Assembly: GCF_014697615.1 (NCBI RefSeq)
Contig: NZ_JACJSD010000003.1
Coordinates: 62,001-126,000 of the forward strand
DNA from: Nostoc sp. FACHB-280
Lineage (GTDB): Bacteria; Cyanobacteriota; Cyanobacteriia; Cyanobacteriales; Nostocaceae
Direction: 5' to 3'
DNA: 64,000 nt
In this document: positions 16,119-26,700 of the stretch, in pieces
Layout: each line of letters opens with the position of its first letter
Position numbering within the stretch: position 1 is the first letter of the stretch
Notes under the pieces: model-generated
Databases searched by the model: none
What the model was told of the DNA's origin: nothing
Seen by the model: the letters and a program-made list of their open reading frames with translations, nothing else
Made by a program: the position numbers and the translations under genes

Positions 16119-16383
16119 AGAAGGCAGGAGTTGAAAGGCAGCAGGCAGGAGGCCGATTAAAGAAGGATAGGAATTACGCAGTGAGAAGAAAAGTGTATGG
16201 GCAGAATCAAGTCAAAAGTTAAAAGTTCAAAGTCAAAAATTTTCTGACTTTTGAATTTTGACTTCCCTGTAGGGGTGTATGTATTCAAAACCCTTATACC
16301 TTCTTAAACAAATAACCTTTGTACATCAGTCTTGTTCCAGCTCTACATTAAAGTTAAATGGATACAAGCTGGATGGGATAACG
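16119..16383. other. Repeat-containing gap before the hydrolase gene
   Basis: The gap contains partial duplications (GATTAAAGAAGG twice near 16113 and 16155) and an imperfect inverted repeat made of AAAAGTCAGAA-type units (16203-16262). The upstream in-frame ATG at 16279 would place this DNA inside the hydrolase gene; I regard it as leader sequence. Confidence 0.5.
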
Positions 16384-17271
16384 ATGAGTGTGAAAACAAA
16401 GCATCAATTTTCATTTGAGTGGCAGCAAAACCGTTATGCGATCGCTTACGATACAGTCGGTCAGGGTAAACCTGTATTACTCTTACCTGCTTTTAGTACG
16501 GTTTCTAGCCGTTCGGAAATGCAAGGAATTGCCGAGCGAATTGCCCATCGTTACCAAGCAGTAACACTTGATTGGTTAGGATTTGGTGAATCTGAACGCC
16601 CTGCTTTAGACTATCAACCCGCGCTGTTGCAGCAGTTACTTCAAGCGTTTGTCACACAAACTTTCTCAGAACCAGTGGCGATAATTGCAGCTGGTCATAC
16701 GGCTGGTTATGCCTTGCAACTGGCTCAACAACCCCAGACTTGCTCTAGCATCATTTTAGTTGCACCTACTTGGCGAGGCCCTCTACCAACAATGGGCGTA
16801 CCCAAACCACTAGCAACCGCAGTTCGACAATTGGTCAGATTTCCGGTGATTGGTCAAGGACTTTATCAAGCAAATACAACCAAGGGCTTTCTGCGGCTGA
16901 TGTATGGTAGGCATGTTTATGCAGATAAGTCAAACCTTACGCCAGAGTTTATTGAGGAGAAACAGCAAATTACTCGACAACCAGGAGCGCGATTTGCTCC
17001 TGCGGCATTTGTTACAGGTGGACTTGATCCAGTGCGCGATCGCCAGCAATTTCTCACACTACTGCAATCTTCAACTGTGCCTGTGCTGCTCATTTTAGCA
17101 GAGCAAGCCCCACCTTATTCCAAACAAGAAATGACAGCAATGGCCGCAATTCCAGACATTCAATCATTAACTCTTCCTGGCACATTGGGAATGTATGAAG
17201 AGTATGCAAATGAAGTTGCAGAAGCTATATTGCCCTTTTTAGATAGCAAAATCCAACAGAATGTAATCTAA
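16384..17271 (+). CDS. Alpha/beta hydrolase
   Basis: A 295-residue alpha/beta-hydrolase-fold protein, starting at the ATG at 16384 (MSVKTKHQFSFEWQQNRYAI). The frame continues 35 codons upstream but that stretch looks non-coding. Fold landmarks: GKPVLLLPAFSTVSSRSEM for the first strands and oxyanion region, VTLDWLGFGESERP, a nucleophile-elbow sequence AAGHTAGYALQLA, and VPVLLILAEQAPPYS before the C-terminal helices. The elbow reads G-H-T-A-G, with Thr where Ser is usual, so catalytic activity is uncertain. The substrate is unknown. It is followed by a dispersed palindrome and the kinase island. Confidence 0.85.
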   Translation: MSVKTKHQFSFEWQQNRYAIAYDTVGQGKPVLLLPAFSTVSSRSEMQGIAERIAHRYQAVTLDWLGFGESERPALDYQPALLQQLLQAFVTQTFSEPVAIIAAGHTAGYALQLAQQPQTCSSIILVAPTWRGPLPTMGVPKPLATAVRQLVRFPVIGQGLYQANTTKGFLRLMYGRHVYADKSNLTPEFIEEKQQITRQPGARFAPAAFVTGGLDPVRDRQQFLTLLQSSTVPVLLILAEQAPPYSKQEMTAMAAIPDIQSLTLPGTLGMYEEYANEVAEAILPFLDSKIQQNVI

Positions 17272-17310
17272 AAATACTTTGTATTGCTGAATCAAGGTAT
17301 GAGTTTCTAG

Positions 17311-17338
17311 GTAGAGACGTTTTATGACACGTCTCTAC
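17311..17338. repeat. Palindromic repeat GTAGAGACGT...ACGTCTCTAC
   Basis: Arms 17311-17320 and 17329-17338 are perfectly complementary with an 8-nt spacer, 39 bp after the hydrolase stop codon. It can act as a terminator hairpin. TAGAGACG/CGTCTCTA palindromes are, from general knowledge, highly repeated in Nostoc-type genomes. Confidence 0.6.
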
Positions 17339-17463
17339 GTAAGTCGCTGGAAATCAACCAAACTATATTAAAAAATTTAAATTTGCTGGAAACTCTTACC
17401 TTGTTATCTCTAAAATTGCACCTACCTACTGAGAAAAATTTTGCTGTTCACAATACTTAAACT

Positions 17464-17479
17464 ACGGGAATAATAAAAT
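17464..17479 (+). promoter_or_regulatory. GGGAATAATAAA box upstream of giant kinase 1
   Basis: ACGGGAATAATAAAAT lies 42 bp before the start codon (GGG at 17466). The same type of box is found at nearly the same distance before the other three giant kinase genes: 29678 (minus), 29745 and 35201. It may be a promoter element or a conserved leader sequence. Confidence 0.45.
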
Positions 17480-17507
17480 TGCTAATTCCAGACTGAGGTA
17501 TATATAA

Positions 17508-20500
17508 ATGAATACACCTGTGGATATAACAGCAAAAATTCCTGGCTATCAGCTGACAGAACAACTTTATGCTGGGTCTAGAACTGTAGTCTACCGAGGT
17601 ATTCGAGCCGCAGATGACCAACCTGTAGTGATTAAATTGCTCAATCGAGAGTATCCCACTTTTAGCGAACTTTTGCAATTTCAAAATCAGTACACAATTA
17701 CAAAAGAACTGGATTTTTCGGGAATTGTTCGTCCTTTAAGTTTAGACATATACCGTAACGGTTATGCCTTTGTGATGGAAGATTTTGGTGGCTTGTCATT
17801 GCGAGAATATCTTAAAAATCAAAAATTAACATTACAGGAGTTTTTAATTATTGCCCTGCAAATGTGTGATATTCTTCACTACTTATATCAAAATCGAGTA
17901 ATTCACAAAGATATCAAACCCGCCAATATTTTAATTAATCCTAAAAATCACGAAATTAAACTCATAGATTTTAGTATTGCTTCGCTTCTGCCTAAAGAAA
18001 CTCCAACTCTAATTAGTCCCAATATTTTAGAAGGAACCCTGGCTTATTTATCACCAGAACAAACTGGTAGGATGAATCGCGGGATTGATTATCGCAGTGA
18101 TTTTTATGCTTTAGGAGTGACATTTTTTGAACTGTTAACCGGAGAATTACCTTTTAACAGCGAAGACCCAATGGAGTTGGTGCATTGTCACATTGCGAAA
18201 ATGCCGACTAGTTTAGAAGGCAGAAGGGAAGAGATACCAAAAGCTTTAAGCGATATTGTGATGAAATTGATGGCGAAAAATGCCGAAGACCGCTATCAGA
18301 GTGCTTTAGGATTAAAGCATGATTTAGAAATTTGCTTGTCGCATTTGCAAGCAACTGGAAAAATTGTCAACTTTGAAATTGCTGAGTGGGATATTTGCGA
18401 TCGCTTCATCATTCCTGAGAAATTATACGGACGAGAAACCGAAGTCGAAGAAATCCTAGCAGCATTTGAACGAGTAGCTACAATTCAAGACTCATCTAAT
18501 TTCCGCAGTGAATTAGTCTTGGTTGCTGGTTTTTCAGGGATTGGTAAAACTGCCGTTGTCAACGAAGTTCATAAACCAATTGTCAGACAACGCAGTTATT
18601 TTATTAAAGGTAAATTTGACCAATTCAACCGCAATATTCCTTTTTCGGCTTTTGTGCAATCCCTCAGCGATTTAATCAGGCAGTTATTAACCGAAACTGA
18701 CCAACAACTACAAAAATGGCAAGCTAAAATTCTTCAAGCTTTAGGGGAAAATGGTCAGCTAATTGTTGATGTGATTCCTGAATTAGTCAAAATTATTGGT
18801 CAACAACCACCTGTGCAAGAATTATCTGGCACAGCGGCTCAATATCGGTTTAATTTATTATTACAAAAATTTATCCAAATATTTGCTACTAAAGAACATC
18901 CTTTAGTGATATTTTTAGATGATTTGCAATGGGCTGATTTGGCTTCTCTACAACTCATTAAACTATTAATGAGTGAAGTTGCTAGTAATTATTTGCTATT
19001 AATTGGGGCGTATCGAGATAACGAAGTATTTCCTGGACATCCTTTGATGTTGACATTGGAGGAAATTAACAAAAGTAATTCTATCATTAATACAATTAGT
19101 TTACAACCTCTCAGCGAAGCAAATTTAAATCGGTTAGTCGCTGATACTTTAGGATGTAAAGCCGAATCATCTTTACCACTGGCGCATCTCATATATCAAA
19201 AAACTCAAGGTAATCCGTTTTTCAGCACGCAGTTTCTCAAGGCCTTACATCAAGATGGACTAATTCACTTTGATTTTAATAAAGGTTTATGGCAATGTGA
19301 TATTACGCAAATTAGCCAGCGATCGCTCACTGATGATGTGGTCGAATTCATGGCAATGCAGTTACAAAAATTGCCAACTTCTACTCAAGAAGTATTACAA
19401 CTAGCAGCGTGTATCGGCAATAAATTTGATTTAAAAACTTTGGGAATTGTTTGTCAAAAAACAGACCCAGAAGCAGCAGCAGATTTATGGCCAGCCTTAC
19501 AAGCAGGGTTAATCTTACCTCAAAGTGAAGTTTACAAATTTTATGTAGGGCAAGAAAATCAAAATTTAACTGAGCAAGATGCTGAATTTGTTACCTATAA
19601 ATTTCTGCATGACCGCGTTCAGCAAGCGGCATATTCGTTAATACCCGATGAACAAAAGCAAGCCACTCATTTACAAATTGGCAGATTCTTACTCCAAGAT
19701 ATTTCTAATGAGCAGCAAGAAGAAAGCATTTTTGCAATTGTTGGTCAGCTTAATTTAGGGCAGAGTTTAATTACTGACATCAATGAAAAACTTTTACTAG
19801 CAGAATGTAACCTCAAAGCTAGTCAAAAAGCCCTCCTTGCCACTGCTTATACTAGTGCTTTGGATTATGCCCAGCATGGCTTAAATTTATTAAGTGAATC
19901 GGCATGGAATGAGCAGTATTTATTAACCCTCAATCTGCACAATTTAGCAGCGGAAGCGGCGTATCTATCAGGAAATATTGATGCAATGGATAGTTATGCC
20001 CAGGAAATTCAACAAAATGCACAAACCCTAATTGATACGGCGAAGATTACCGAAGTCAAACTAGAAGCATACACCAACCAAGGTCAATTTGTGTTTGCCA
20101 TTAATATGGCATTAGATTTACTGAATCAGTTAGGTATTAATTTGCCTAAACAGCCTGTACCAGAAGAAATTAGCGCCGCATTTCAAGCGATCGCCACACA
20201 ACTAAATGGGCGATCGGTATCTGAGTTACTGACTCTCCCGCCCATGACTGATGCAATAGCCTTAGTTGCTATGCGGATTTTAGTCAAGGTTGGGGCTGCT
20301 ACCTATGCTTGTCAGCCAGAGTTATTTCCTCTCGTGACTTTGAAACAACTAGAATTATCACTCCAGTATGGTAATGCGAATACTTCTGTAAGTGGTTATG
20401 TTGGTTATGGGCTGTTGTTGTGTGGGGTACTCGAAGATTTTTCCACAGGTTATGAGTTTGGACAACTAGCACTCAATCTCTGCGAACAATTCAATGAACA

Positions 20501-23351
20501 AGAGTTTTATGGACGTACACTCGTTCTTGCCAATTTTTACATTACATTCTGCACCCATCATCTCCAACAAACTCTTGCACCATTACAAGAAGGTTACAAC
20601 CGCAGTCTAGAAGTAGGAGACTTGGTATTTGCCGGTTTTGCTGGGTTCACTTATTGTGCCAACTCTTATTTTACTGGGCAATCTTTAAACGACCTAATTC
20701 AAAATATCAATACGTACAGTCAAGGTATCCAGCAAATTCATCAGCAAACAGCTTTAAATTTTATCAAAACCTATCAACAAACAATTTTAAATCTTCTAGG
20801 AAATGCGGCTAATCCTATTGTTTTGACAGGGGAAGCAATGGATGAAACCAGTATGTCGGAAATACTGCTTCAACTTGGTGATCAAGCAGGATTATGGTTG
20901 TTGTTAACAAACAAAGTTTATTTGTGTTTCTTATTTGGTGAATATTCACAAGCTTTAGATGTAGCCCAACAGGCTAAACAATTCTTAGGAGGCGGGGCTG
21001 GGACATTCAGTGTAACTTTGTTGTATTTTTATGAATCACTGGCACTGTTGGCGACATCAGGTGATGCTGAAATGATCGCAGCTAATCAGCAAATGCTGTG
21101 GAAAAGGGCGCTGGCTGCACCGATGAATTTTCAACACAAGTATGACTTAATTCAAGCTGAACAGCATCGAGTTTTAGGTCAAAAATTGGAGGCGATGGAA
21201 TTATACGATCGCGCTATTGCTGGCGCGAAAGCAAATGACTATATTCAAGAAGAAGCTTTAGCTAATGAATTGGCGGCAAAATTCTATCTTGATTGGGGTA
21301 AGGAAACAGTCGCCCAAGCATACATGCAGCAAGCGTACTACTGCTATGCTCATTGGGGTGCCAAAGCTAAAACAGACGATTTAGAAATCAAATATCCCTA
21401 CCTGCTGCAACATATTCTGCAACAGCGAACACTTAACCTAAACCCCCAAGAAACCATCAGCAACGCTACTATTGCTACCTATACTAGTCAAGCCTCAACT
21501 TCTAATAGTGGCAGCTTTTCCCACAGTCTGGACTTGGCAGCTATTCTCAAAGCCTCAAGAGTTTTATTAAGTGCGATCAAACTTGAGGAATTGATTACAA
21601 ATTTAATGCAAGTATTATTGCAAAATTCTGGGGCGCAGAAAATAGCACTCATTTTGCCAGAAAATGCAGATTGGGTTGTGACATCTGTGGCTACAATTGA
21701 CGATGTCGAACAGTCTGTTTTCTCACCCCATGATCTCGACAGTAGTCACGATGTCCCAATCAAGATGATTTATGCAGTTAAACATACTCTGCAACCAGTG
21801 ATTATTCACAATATCACCAAAGAAAAAACCTGGACAACAGATAGTTATATTCAGCAGTCTTTACCCAAGAGTATTGTTTGTCATCCCATTGTTAATCAAG
21901 CCAAACTTGTCGGTATTTTATATTTAGAAAATAGTTTAACCAGCGAAGTCTTTACTAGCGATCGCATCGAAATTATCAACTTACTCTGCACTCAAGCGGC
22001 GATTGCTTTAGAAAACGCCCGGTTGTATCGAGATGCTCAAAACTATGCTCAACAATTAGAACAATCTTTAGCGCAACAGCAAGCCAGTCAAGCTCAATTT
22101 CGCAATCTGGCAGATAATATTCCGGGTGTGGTTTACAAGTTCCGGCTTGCACCTGATGGTTCGATTTCTGTTCCTTACATTAGCTCTGGTTGTTATGAAC
22201 TGTATGGCGTAAATCCAGAAGATGTTATGGCAGGTAGACAAACCCTTTATACTTTACACCATCCTGAAGATGACCCATTGATTGCCCAAGCAATTGCTGA
22301 ATCTGCCCAAAATTTAACGCCGTTTGAGCGAGAATGGCGGATTATTTTACCTTCGGGAACAGTGAAATGGATTCAATCGAATGCGCGTCCTGAACTGCAA
22401 GCCGACGGCGGAATGATGTGGGATGGGGTAGTAATTGATGTGAGCGATCGCAAACTTGCAGAAGCCGAACTCAAACAAAAATCTCAGGAATTAAAACAAG
22501 CACTCTCTAATTTGCAACAAGCTCAAATACAAATGGTGCAAAGCGAAAAAATGTCTGCATTGGGTAACTTAGTGGCTGGAGTTGCTCACGAAATGAATAA
22601 TCCTTTGGGTTTTATTGTTGCCAGCCTCAAACAAGTTAAACCAACTCTTGTTGATATATTTACACATTTGAAATTATATCAAAATAGCTTTCCTGATGCG
22701 AATACAGAAATTCTCGATCATGCTAAAGTAATTGACTTGGAATATAGTTTAGAAGACTTGCCTCAAATTATTGATGCAATGGTCATAGCGTGCGATAGAT
22801 TAAAGAATATTAGTACTAGCCTCCGGACTTTCTCTCGCGCCGATAAAGACTACAAAGTAAGATTTAATTTACATGAAGGCATTGATAGCACAATTTTAAT
22901 TCTCAAACATCGTCTCAAAGCTAATAACCAGCGTCCAGCTATTGAAGTCATAAATAATTATGGTGACTTACCTCAAGTTAACTGTTTTCCTGGACAATTA
23001 AATCAGGTATTTATGAATATTCTGGCTAATGCTATTGATGCTTTAGAAGAAGCAAGTATTGGCAAAAATTTCAAGGAGATTCAATCTCAGCCAAACTGTA
23101 TCACAATTACAACTTCAATAATAGATAAATATGTCAAAATTTCAATTGCTGATAATGGCAAGGGAATGAGTGAAGAAATCAGACAAAAAATCTTTGACCA
23201 TTTATTTACTACCAAAGCAGTAGGAAAAGGTACAGGTTTAGGATTGGCGATCGCCCGACAAATTATCGAAGAAAAACATGGCGGTGAAATCACCGTTAAT
23301 TCTGTTGTTGGTACAGGAACTGAATTTATAATTACTCTACCTATAGCATAA
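17508..23351 (+). CDS. Giant hybrid kinase 1: Ser/Thr kinase-AAA ATPase-GAF-PAS-histidine kinase (HstK type)
   Basis: A soluble 1947-residue signalling protein. Order of parts: Hanks-type kinase (about 10-280) with catalytic loop IHKDIKPANILI and LIDFSIAS at the DFG position; AAA/NACHT-like ATPase with Walker A GFSGIGKTA near 339 and Walker B LVIFLDDLQWAD near 464; a long TPR-like helical region (about 700-1300); Ser-rich linker; GAF (about 1350-1510); PAS (about 1540-1650); histidine kinase with H-box GVAHEMNNPLGF (His near 1693) and G-box GKGTGLGLAIA near 1905. The layout matches the HstK family described in Anabaena. HRD is HKD and DFG is DFS, shared by all paralogues here. The histidine kinase half looks fully active. 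No response regulator is adjacent. Confidence 0.95.
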   Translation: MNTPVDITAKIPGYQLTEQLYAGSRTVVYRGIRAADDQPVVIKLLNREYPTFSELLQFQNQYTITKELDFSGIVRPLSLDIYRNGYAFVMEDFGGLSLREYLKNQKLTLQEFLIIALQMCDILHYLYQNRVIHKDIKPANILINPKNHEIKLIDFSIASLLPKETPTLISPNILEGTLAYLSPEQTGRMNRGIDYRSDFYALGVTFFELLTGELPFNSEDPMELVHCHIAKMPTSLEGRREEIPKALSDIVMKLMAKNAEDRYQSALGLKHDLEICLSHLQATGKIVNFEIAEWDICDRFIIPEKLYGRETEVEEILAAFERVATIQDSSNFRSELVLVAGFSGIGKTAVVNEVHKPIVRQRSYFIKGKFDQFNRNIPFSAFVQSLSDLIRQLLTETDQQLQKWQAKILQALGENGQLIVDVIPELVKIIGQQPPVQELSGTAAQYRFNLLLQKFIQIFATKEHPLVIFLDDLQWADLASLQLIKLLMSEVASNYLLLIGAYRDNEVFPGHPLMLTLEEINKSNSIINTISLQPLSEANLNRLVADTLGCKAESSLPLAHLIYQKTQGNPFFSTQFLKALHQDGLIHFDFNKGLWQCDITQISQRSLTDDVVEFMAMQLQKLPTSTQEVLQLAACIGNKFDLKTLGIVCQKTDPEAAADLWPALQAGLILPQSEVYKFYVGQENQNLTEQDAEFVTYKFLHDRVQQAAYSLIPDEQKQATHLQIGRFLLQDISNEQQEESIFAIVGQLNLGQSLITDINEKLLLAECNLKASQKALLATAYTSALDYAQHGLNLLSESAWNEQYLLTLNLHNLAAEAAYLSGNIDAMDSYAQEIQQNAQTLIDTAKITEVKLEAYTNQGQFVFAINMALDLLNQLGINLPKQPVPEEISAAFQAIATQLNGRSVSELLTLPPMTDAIALVAMRILVKVGAATYACQPELFPLVTLKQLELSLQYGNANTSVSGYVGYGLLLCGVLEDFSTGYEFGQLALNLCEQFNEQEFYGRTLVLANFYITFCTHHLQQTLAPLQEGYNRSLEVGDLVFAGFAGFTYCANSYFTGQSLNDLIQNINTYSQGIQQIHQQTALNFIKTYQQTILNLLGNAANPIVLTGEAMDETSMSEILLQLGDQAGLWLLLTNKVYLCFLFGEYSQALDVAQQAKQFLGGGAGTFSVTLLYFYESLALLATSGDAEMIAANQQMLWKRALAAPMNFQHKYDLIQAEQHRVLGQKLEAMELYDRAIAGAKANDYIQEEALANELAAKFYLDWGKETVAQAYMQQAYYCYAHWGAKAKTDDLEIKYPYLLQHILQQRTLNLNPQETISNATIATYTSQASTSNSGSFSHSLDLAAILKASRVLLSAIKLEELITNLMQVLLQNSGAQKIALILPENADWVVTSVATIDDVEQSVFSPHDLDSSHDVPIKMIYAVKHTLQPVIIHNITKEKTWTTDSYIQQSLPKSIVCHPIVNQAKLVGILYLENSLTSEVFTSDRIEIINLLCTQAAIALENARLYRDAQNYAQQLEQSLAQQQASQAQFRNLADNIPGVVYKFRLAPDGSISVPYISSGCYELYGVNPEDVMAGRQTLYTLHHPEDDPLIAQAIAESAQNLTPFEREWRIILPSGTVKWIQSNARPELQADGGMMWDGVVIDVSDRKLAEAELKQKSQELKQALSNLQQAQIQMVQSEKMSALGNLVAGVAHEMNNPLGFIVASLKQVKPTLVDIFTHLKLYQNSFPDANTEILDHAKVIDLEYSLEDLPQIIDAMVIACDRLKNISTSLRTFSRADKDYKVRFNLHEGIDSTILILKHRLKANNQRPAIEVINNYGDLPQVNCFPGQLNQVFMNILANAIDALEEASIGKNFKEIQSQPNCITITTSIIDKYVKISIADNGKGMSEEIRQKIFDHLFTTKAVGKGTGLGLAIARQIIEEKHGGEITVNSVVGTGTEFIITLPIA

Positions 23352-23703
23352 TTTCTCACGTTATTCTTAGCTTTATATCAACAGGAATGATAATACCAAT
23401 TCTGCATGAAGATGCACTGAATTAAAGAACGAACCGCAAAGAGCGCATAGACGCGATAGCGGGTTCCCGCAGGGTAGAGCGCGAAGAGAAGAAAAAATTA
23501 CTAACTGAACCGTATTGTACTAAAAGAGGTTTGAGCGCAGCGATGTACTGAGCCTGTTGAAGTGTCGAAACCCGCCAAGCTCAAGTTAGGTTTAATTCAG
23601 TCCTTCTACTTATCATGTTCTGTGAAAAAATTATCATTAAGACCGCACTGCTTCCTCTGCTCCCTCTGCCGCCTTAATTATAAGTCTTCTACAGGAAAAT
23701 TTA
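23352..23703. repeat. Repeat-filled gap, dispersed repeat family 2 (copy a)
   Basis: 352 bp between convergent giant kinases 1 and 2. The segment 23390-23450 (ATACCAATTCTGCATGAAG onward to GAACCGC) matches the minus strand of 43962-44025. Next comes CGGGTTCCCGCAGGG-type repeat sequence and, at 23526-23573, GAGCGCAGCGATGTACTGAG followed by TTGAAGTGTCG, related to the 24-nt unit inserted in kinase 2. No gene is supported. Confidence 0.65.
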
Positions 23704-26700
23704 TCACGCTGGAATTTCAATTACAAATTCTGTTCCTTCTCCTAAAACCGAGTAACAACTTAACTTGCCACCGTGGGTTTCTTCAACTATTTGCCGAGCG
23801 ATTGCCAATCCTAATCCTGTACCTTTACCAACACCTTTAGTAGTGAATAAATGGTCAAAGATTTTTTGTCTGATTTCTTCACTTATGCCTTTACCATTAT
23901 CAGCAATGGAAATTTTAACAGATTTATCTAAGAGCAATGTTGTAATTTTAATTTGGTTAGGATGAGCTTTGATGTCTGCAAAGCTTCTACCCGTATTCCC
24001 TTCTTCTAAAGCATCAATCGCATTAGCGATAATATTCATAAATACCTGATTTAACTGACCAGGAAAACATTCTATTTGTGGTAAATCTCCATATTCAGTA
24101 ATGACTTCTATCGCTGGTCGTTGTTCATTTGCTTTTAGGCGATGTTTGAGAATTAAGATTGTGCTATCAATACCATTATGAAGATTGAACTGGACTTTGT
24201 AATCTTTATCAGCACGGGAAAATGTACGTAGGCTGGTACTGATATTTTTCAGGCGATCGCAAGCTATCATCATTGCATCTAGAGTTTTCGGTAAATCTTC
24301 CAAGAGATAAATTAAATCAATTTCTGCGGCATGGTCTTGAATTTCATCACTGGGATTTTCTAGGGTTGCTTCATAGAGTTTTAAGTGTTCAATAATATCA
24401 TCCAAATTGGGCTTAGTCTGCTTGAGAGTTGCGGAAATAAAACCCAAAGGATTATTCATTTCATGAGCTACGCCAGCAACTAAATTACCCAAAGCAGACA
24501 TTTTTTCACTTTGGATAATTTGCAATTGTGCTGTCTGTAATTCTTGGAGAGCTTGTTGCAAGTCTAAGGATTTTTGTTGTAAAGCCAGTTCAGCTTGTTT
24601 GCGCTCATTAATATCTCGCATCACAACTACTGCACCAACTTTGTTACCCCAAGCATCAAAGATTGCTTGTCCACTGGCTAACAAAATTCTCGGTGTACCA
24701 TTTTTGGGAGCAATTACCATCTCGACGTTTTCGATTTTTTCCCCTTGCAAGGCACGAAATAAAGGAATTTCGTGGGTTGATAATGGTGTTTGCCCATCAG
24801 GCTGATAAAGGTCAAAATATTCTGCCCATTGTTCAGGGGGTAATGATGCTATTGGTAAGCCATGAAATTCATAAGTTGCTTTGTTAAATAAGGTCAATTT
24901 GCCGTTAGCATCACAAACAACAATTCCATCGGTAATATTATCAATGATGACATTTAAAAATTCTCGTTCTTGAGCCAGAGATGCTTCAGTTTGTTGTAAT
25001 TGTGCCAGGGATATTTGTAAGGAATGGGATTTTTCTTGTTCTCGCTCATAAAGTCTGGCATTTTCTAGCGAAATCGCTGCTTGTGTGCAGAGTAAATTCA
25101 ACAGTTCGACGCGATCGCTAGTGAAGGCTCCTGTTGCTAAATTATTCTCTAGATATAAAATACCCAGCAATTTACCTTGATGCAAAATTGGACTAACCAA
25201 GATACTCTTAGGCTGGTGACTTACAATATATGGGTCGTTGGCGAAGGTAGAATCTGCTGCTGCATCCAATAGGACAATAGTTTGCTGGCTGTGCTTGACT
25301 TTGTAAATTAACTTGTGGGGAATTTCTTGACTCTCTTCAACCGGAATTCTCTGCAATACAACTGGCGGTTTTCCTTCTATCATCAAGCCTTTGACAAACA
25401 GGCGCTCATCTCGAAATAACATTAACACACATTTATCAGCCCCAGCATTTTTCACAACAATAGTCAGCAATGTTGACAGCAGTTTTCCTAGTTCAATTTC
25501 ACCAGTTAGAGCTTGATAAGCGGTGAGAATTGCTTTTAAATCCAGGCTATCGGAGATACTGCTGCTAGAAGTGGAGGAACTGGTAGATGTGAAAGTTGCT
25601 GAGGCCAGGATAGTTTCTTTAGTGGTAATGGTTGAACGAGTTGATTGTAATATCGGTGTAAGTAATTCGGGATAGCGTGTTTCTAAGTCGGCAATTTTGG
25701 CTTTGGCACCCCAACGGGCATAGGCATAGTAGGCTTTAATCATGTATTCCTCGGCGATGCGCTGTTTATCCCATTGCAGATAAAACTTGGCTGCTAATTC
25801 TTGGGCGAGGGCTTCTTCATTGATAAATTGATGTTCTTTCGCCAGATTTATCGCTTGGTCATAACAGTCACTGGCGGCAAATTTTTCACCCAAAACTCGA
25901 TGACGTTCAGCCTCGACTAAATACCATTTATGCAAGTGGTTCATCGGCGCATCACACGCCCATTGGTGTAGAACTGTTTGGTGGCTGGCTGCAACCGCCA
26001 GCAGTTCGGCTTGTTCTGGTTCTGGCTGGTTGGGGAAAAGCCCTAGATAAGTCAGTGCCGCATAAAAATGGAAAATCGGCACAAAAATCGATCCTGATAC
26101 TGCCATTAAACAAGGTTTGGCTTGGTCAATATAGTTGCGTGCATTTGTATAATTAGCAAAATAGCAAGCAAGTAGCAGTTTATAGATATAAGCTTGGGCG
26201 ATCGCAATCAAGTCATTATCCTGCTGGTGTTTAGTCAGCATCAATGTTTCATTGTAGGTATCACCAATCAAGTAATCTGGTTGGCTGACTGGTTCAATCA
26301 GATTTTCTGCCGCTTGTTTGCCCAAATTCAAATATATTTGAGCCGAGTATTGTTTTACCTGAGCCAATGCCTGACTATAATCAGCCATAGCTGGAACAAA
26401 ACTATGCAGTTCTTCACCAGTGAAAAATCTGCCATCACTATGACCACCCAAAGCAAAACCAGCGTGTAAAAAATCTCCAGTTTCGATGCCAGTTTGGTAG
26501 GCGGTTAACAGCAAGGGGATGGTGGCATCTAATCGTTCTTGATAATGTTGAATAAAACAGCCAAACAAAGAAAGGACGACGGATTTATGCTTTTGGATAT
26601 GAAATTTTTCGAGTAAGTTGATAGCCAACTGACCGAAAGCATAGCCTGTGACTGGATCTTCTAAGAATGCACACAATACCATTCCGTGAATACCATATCC

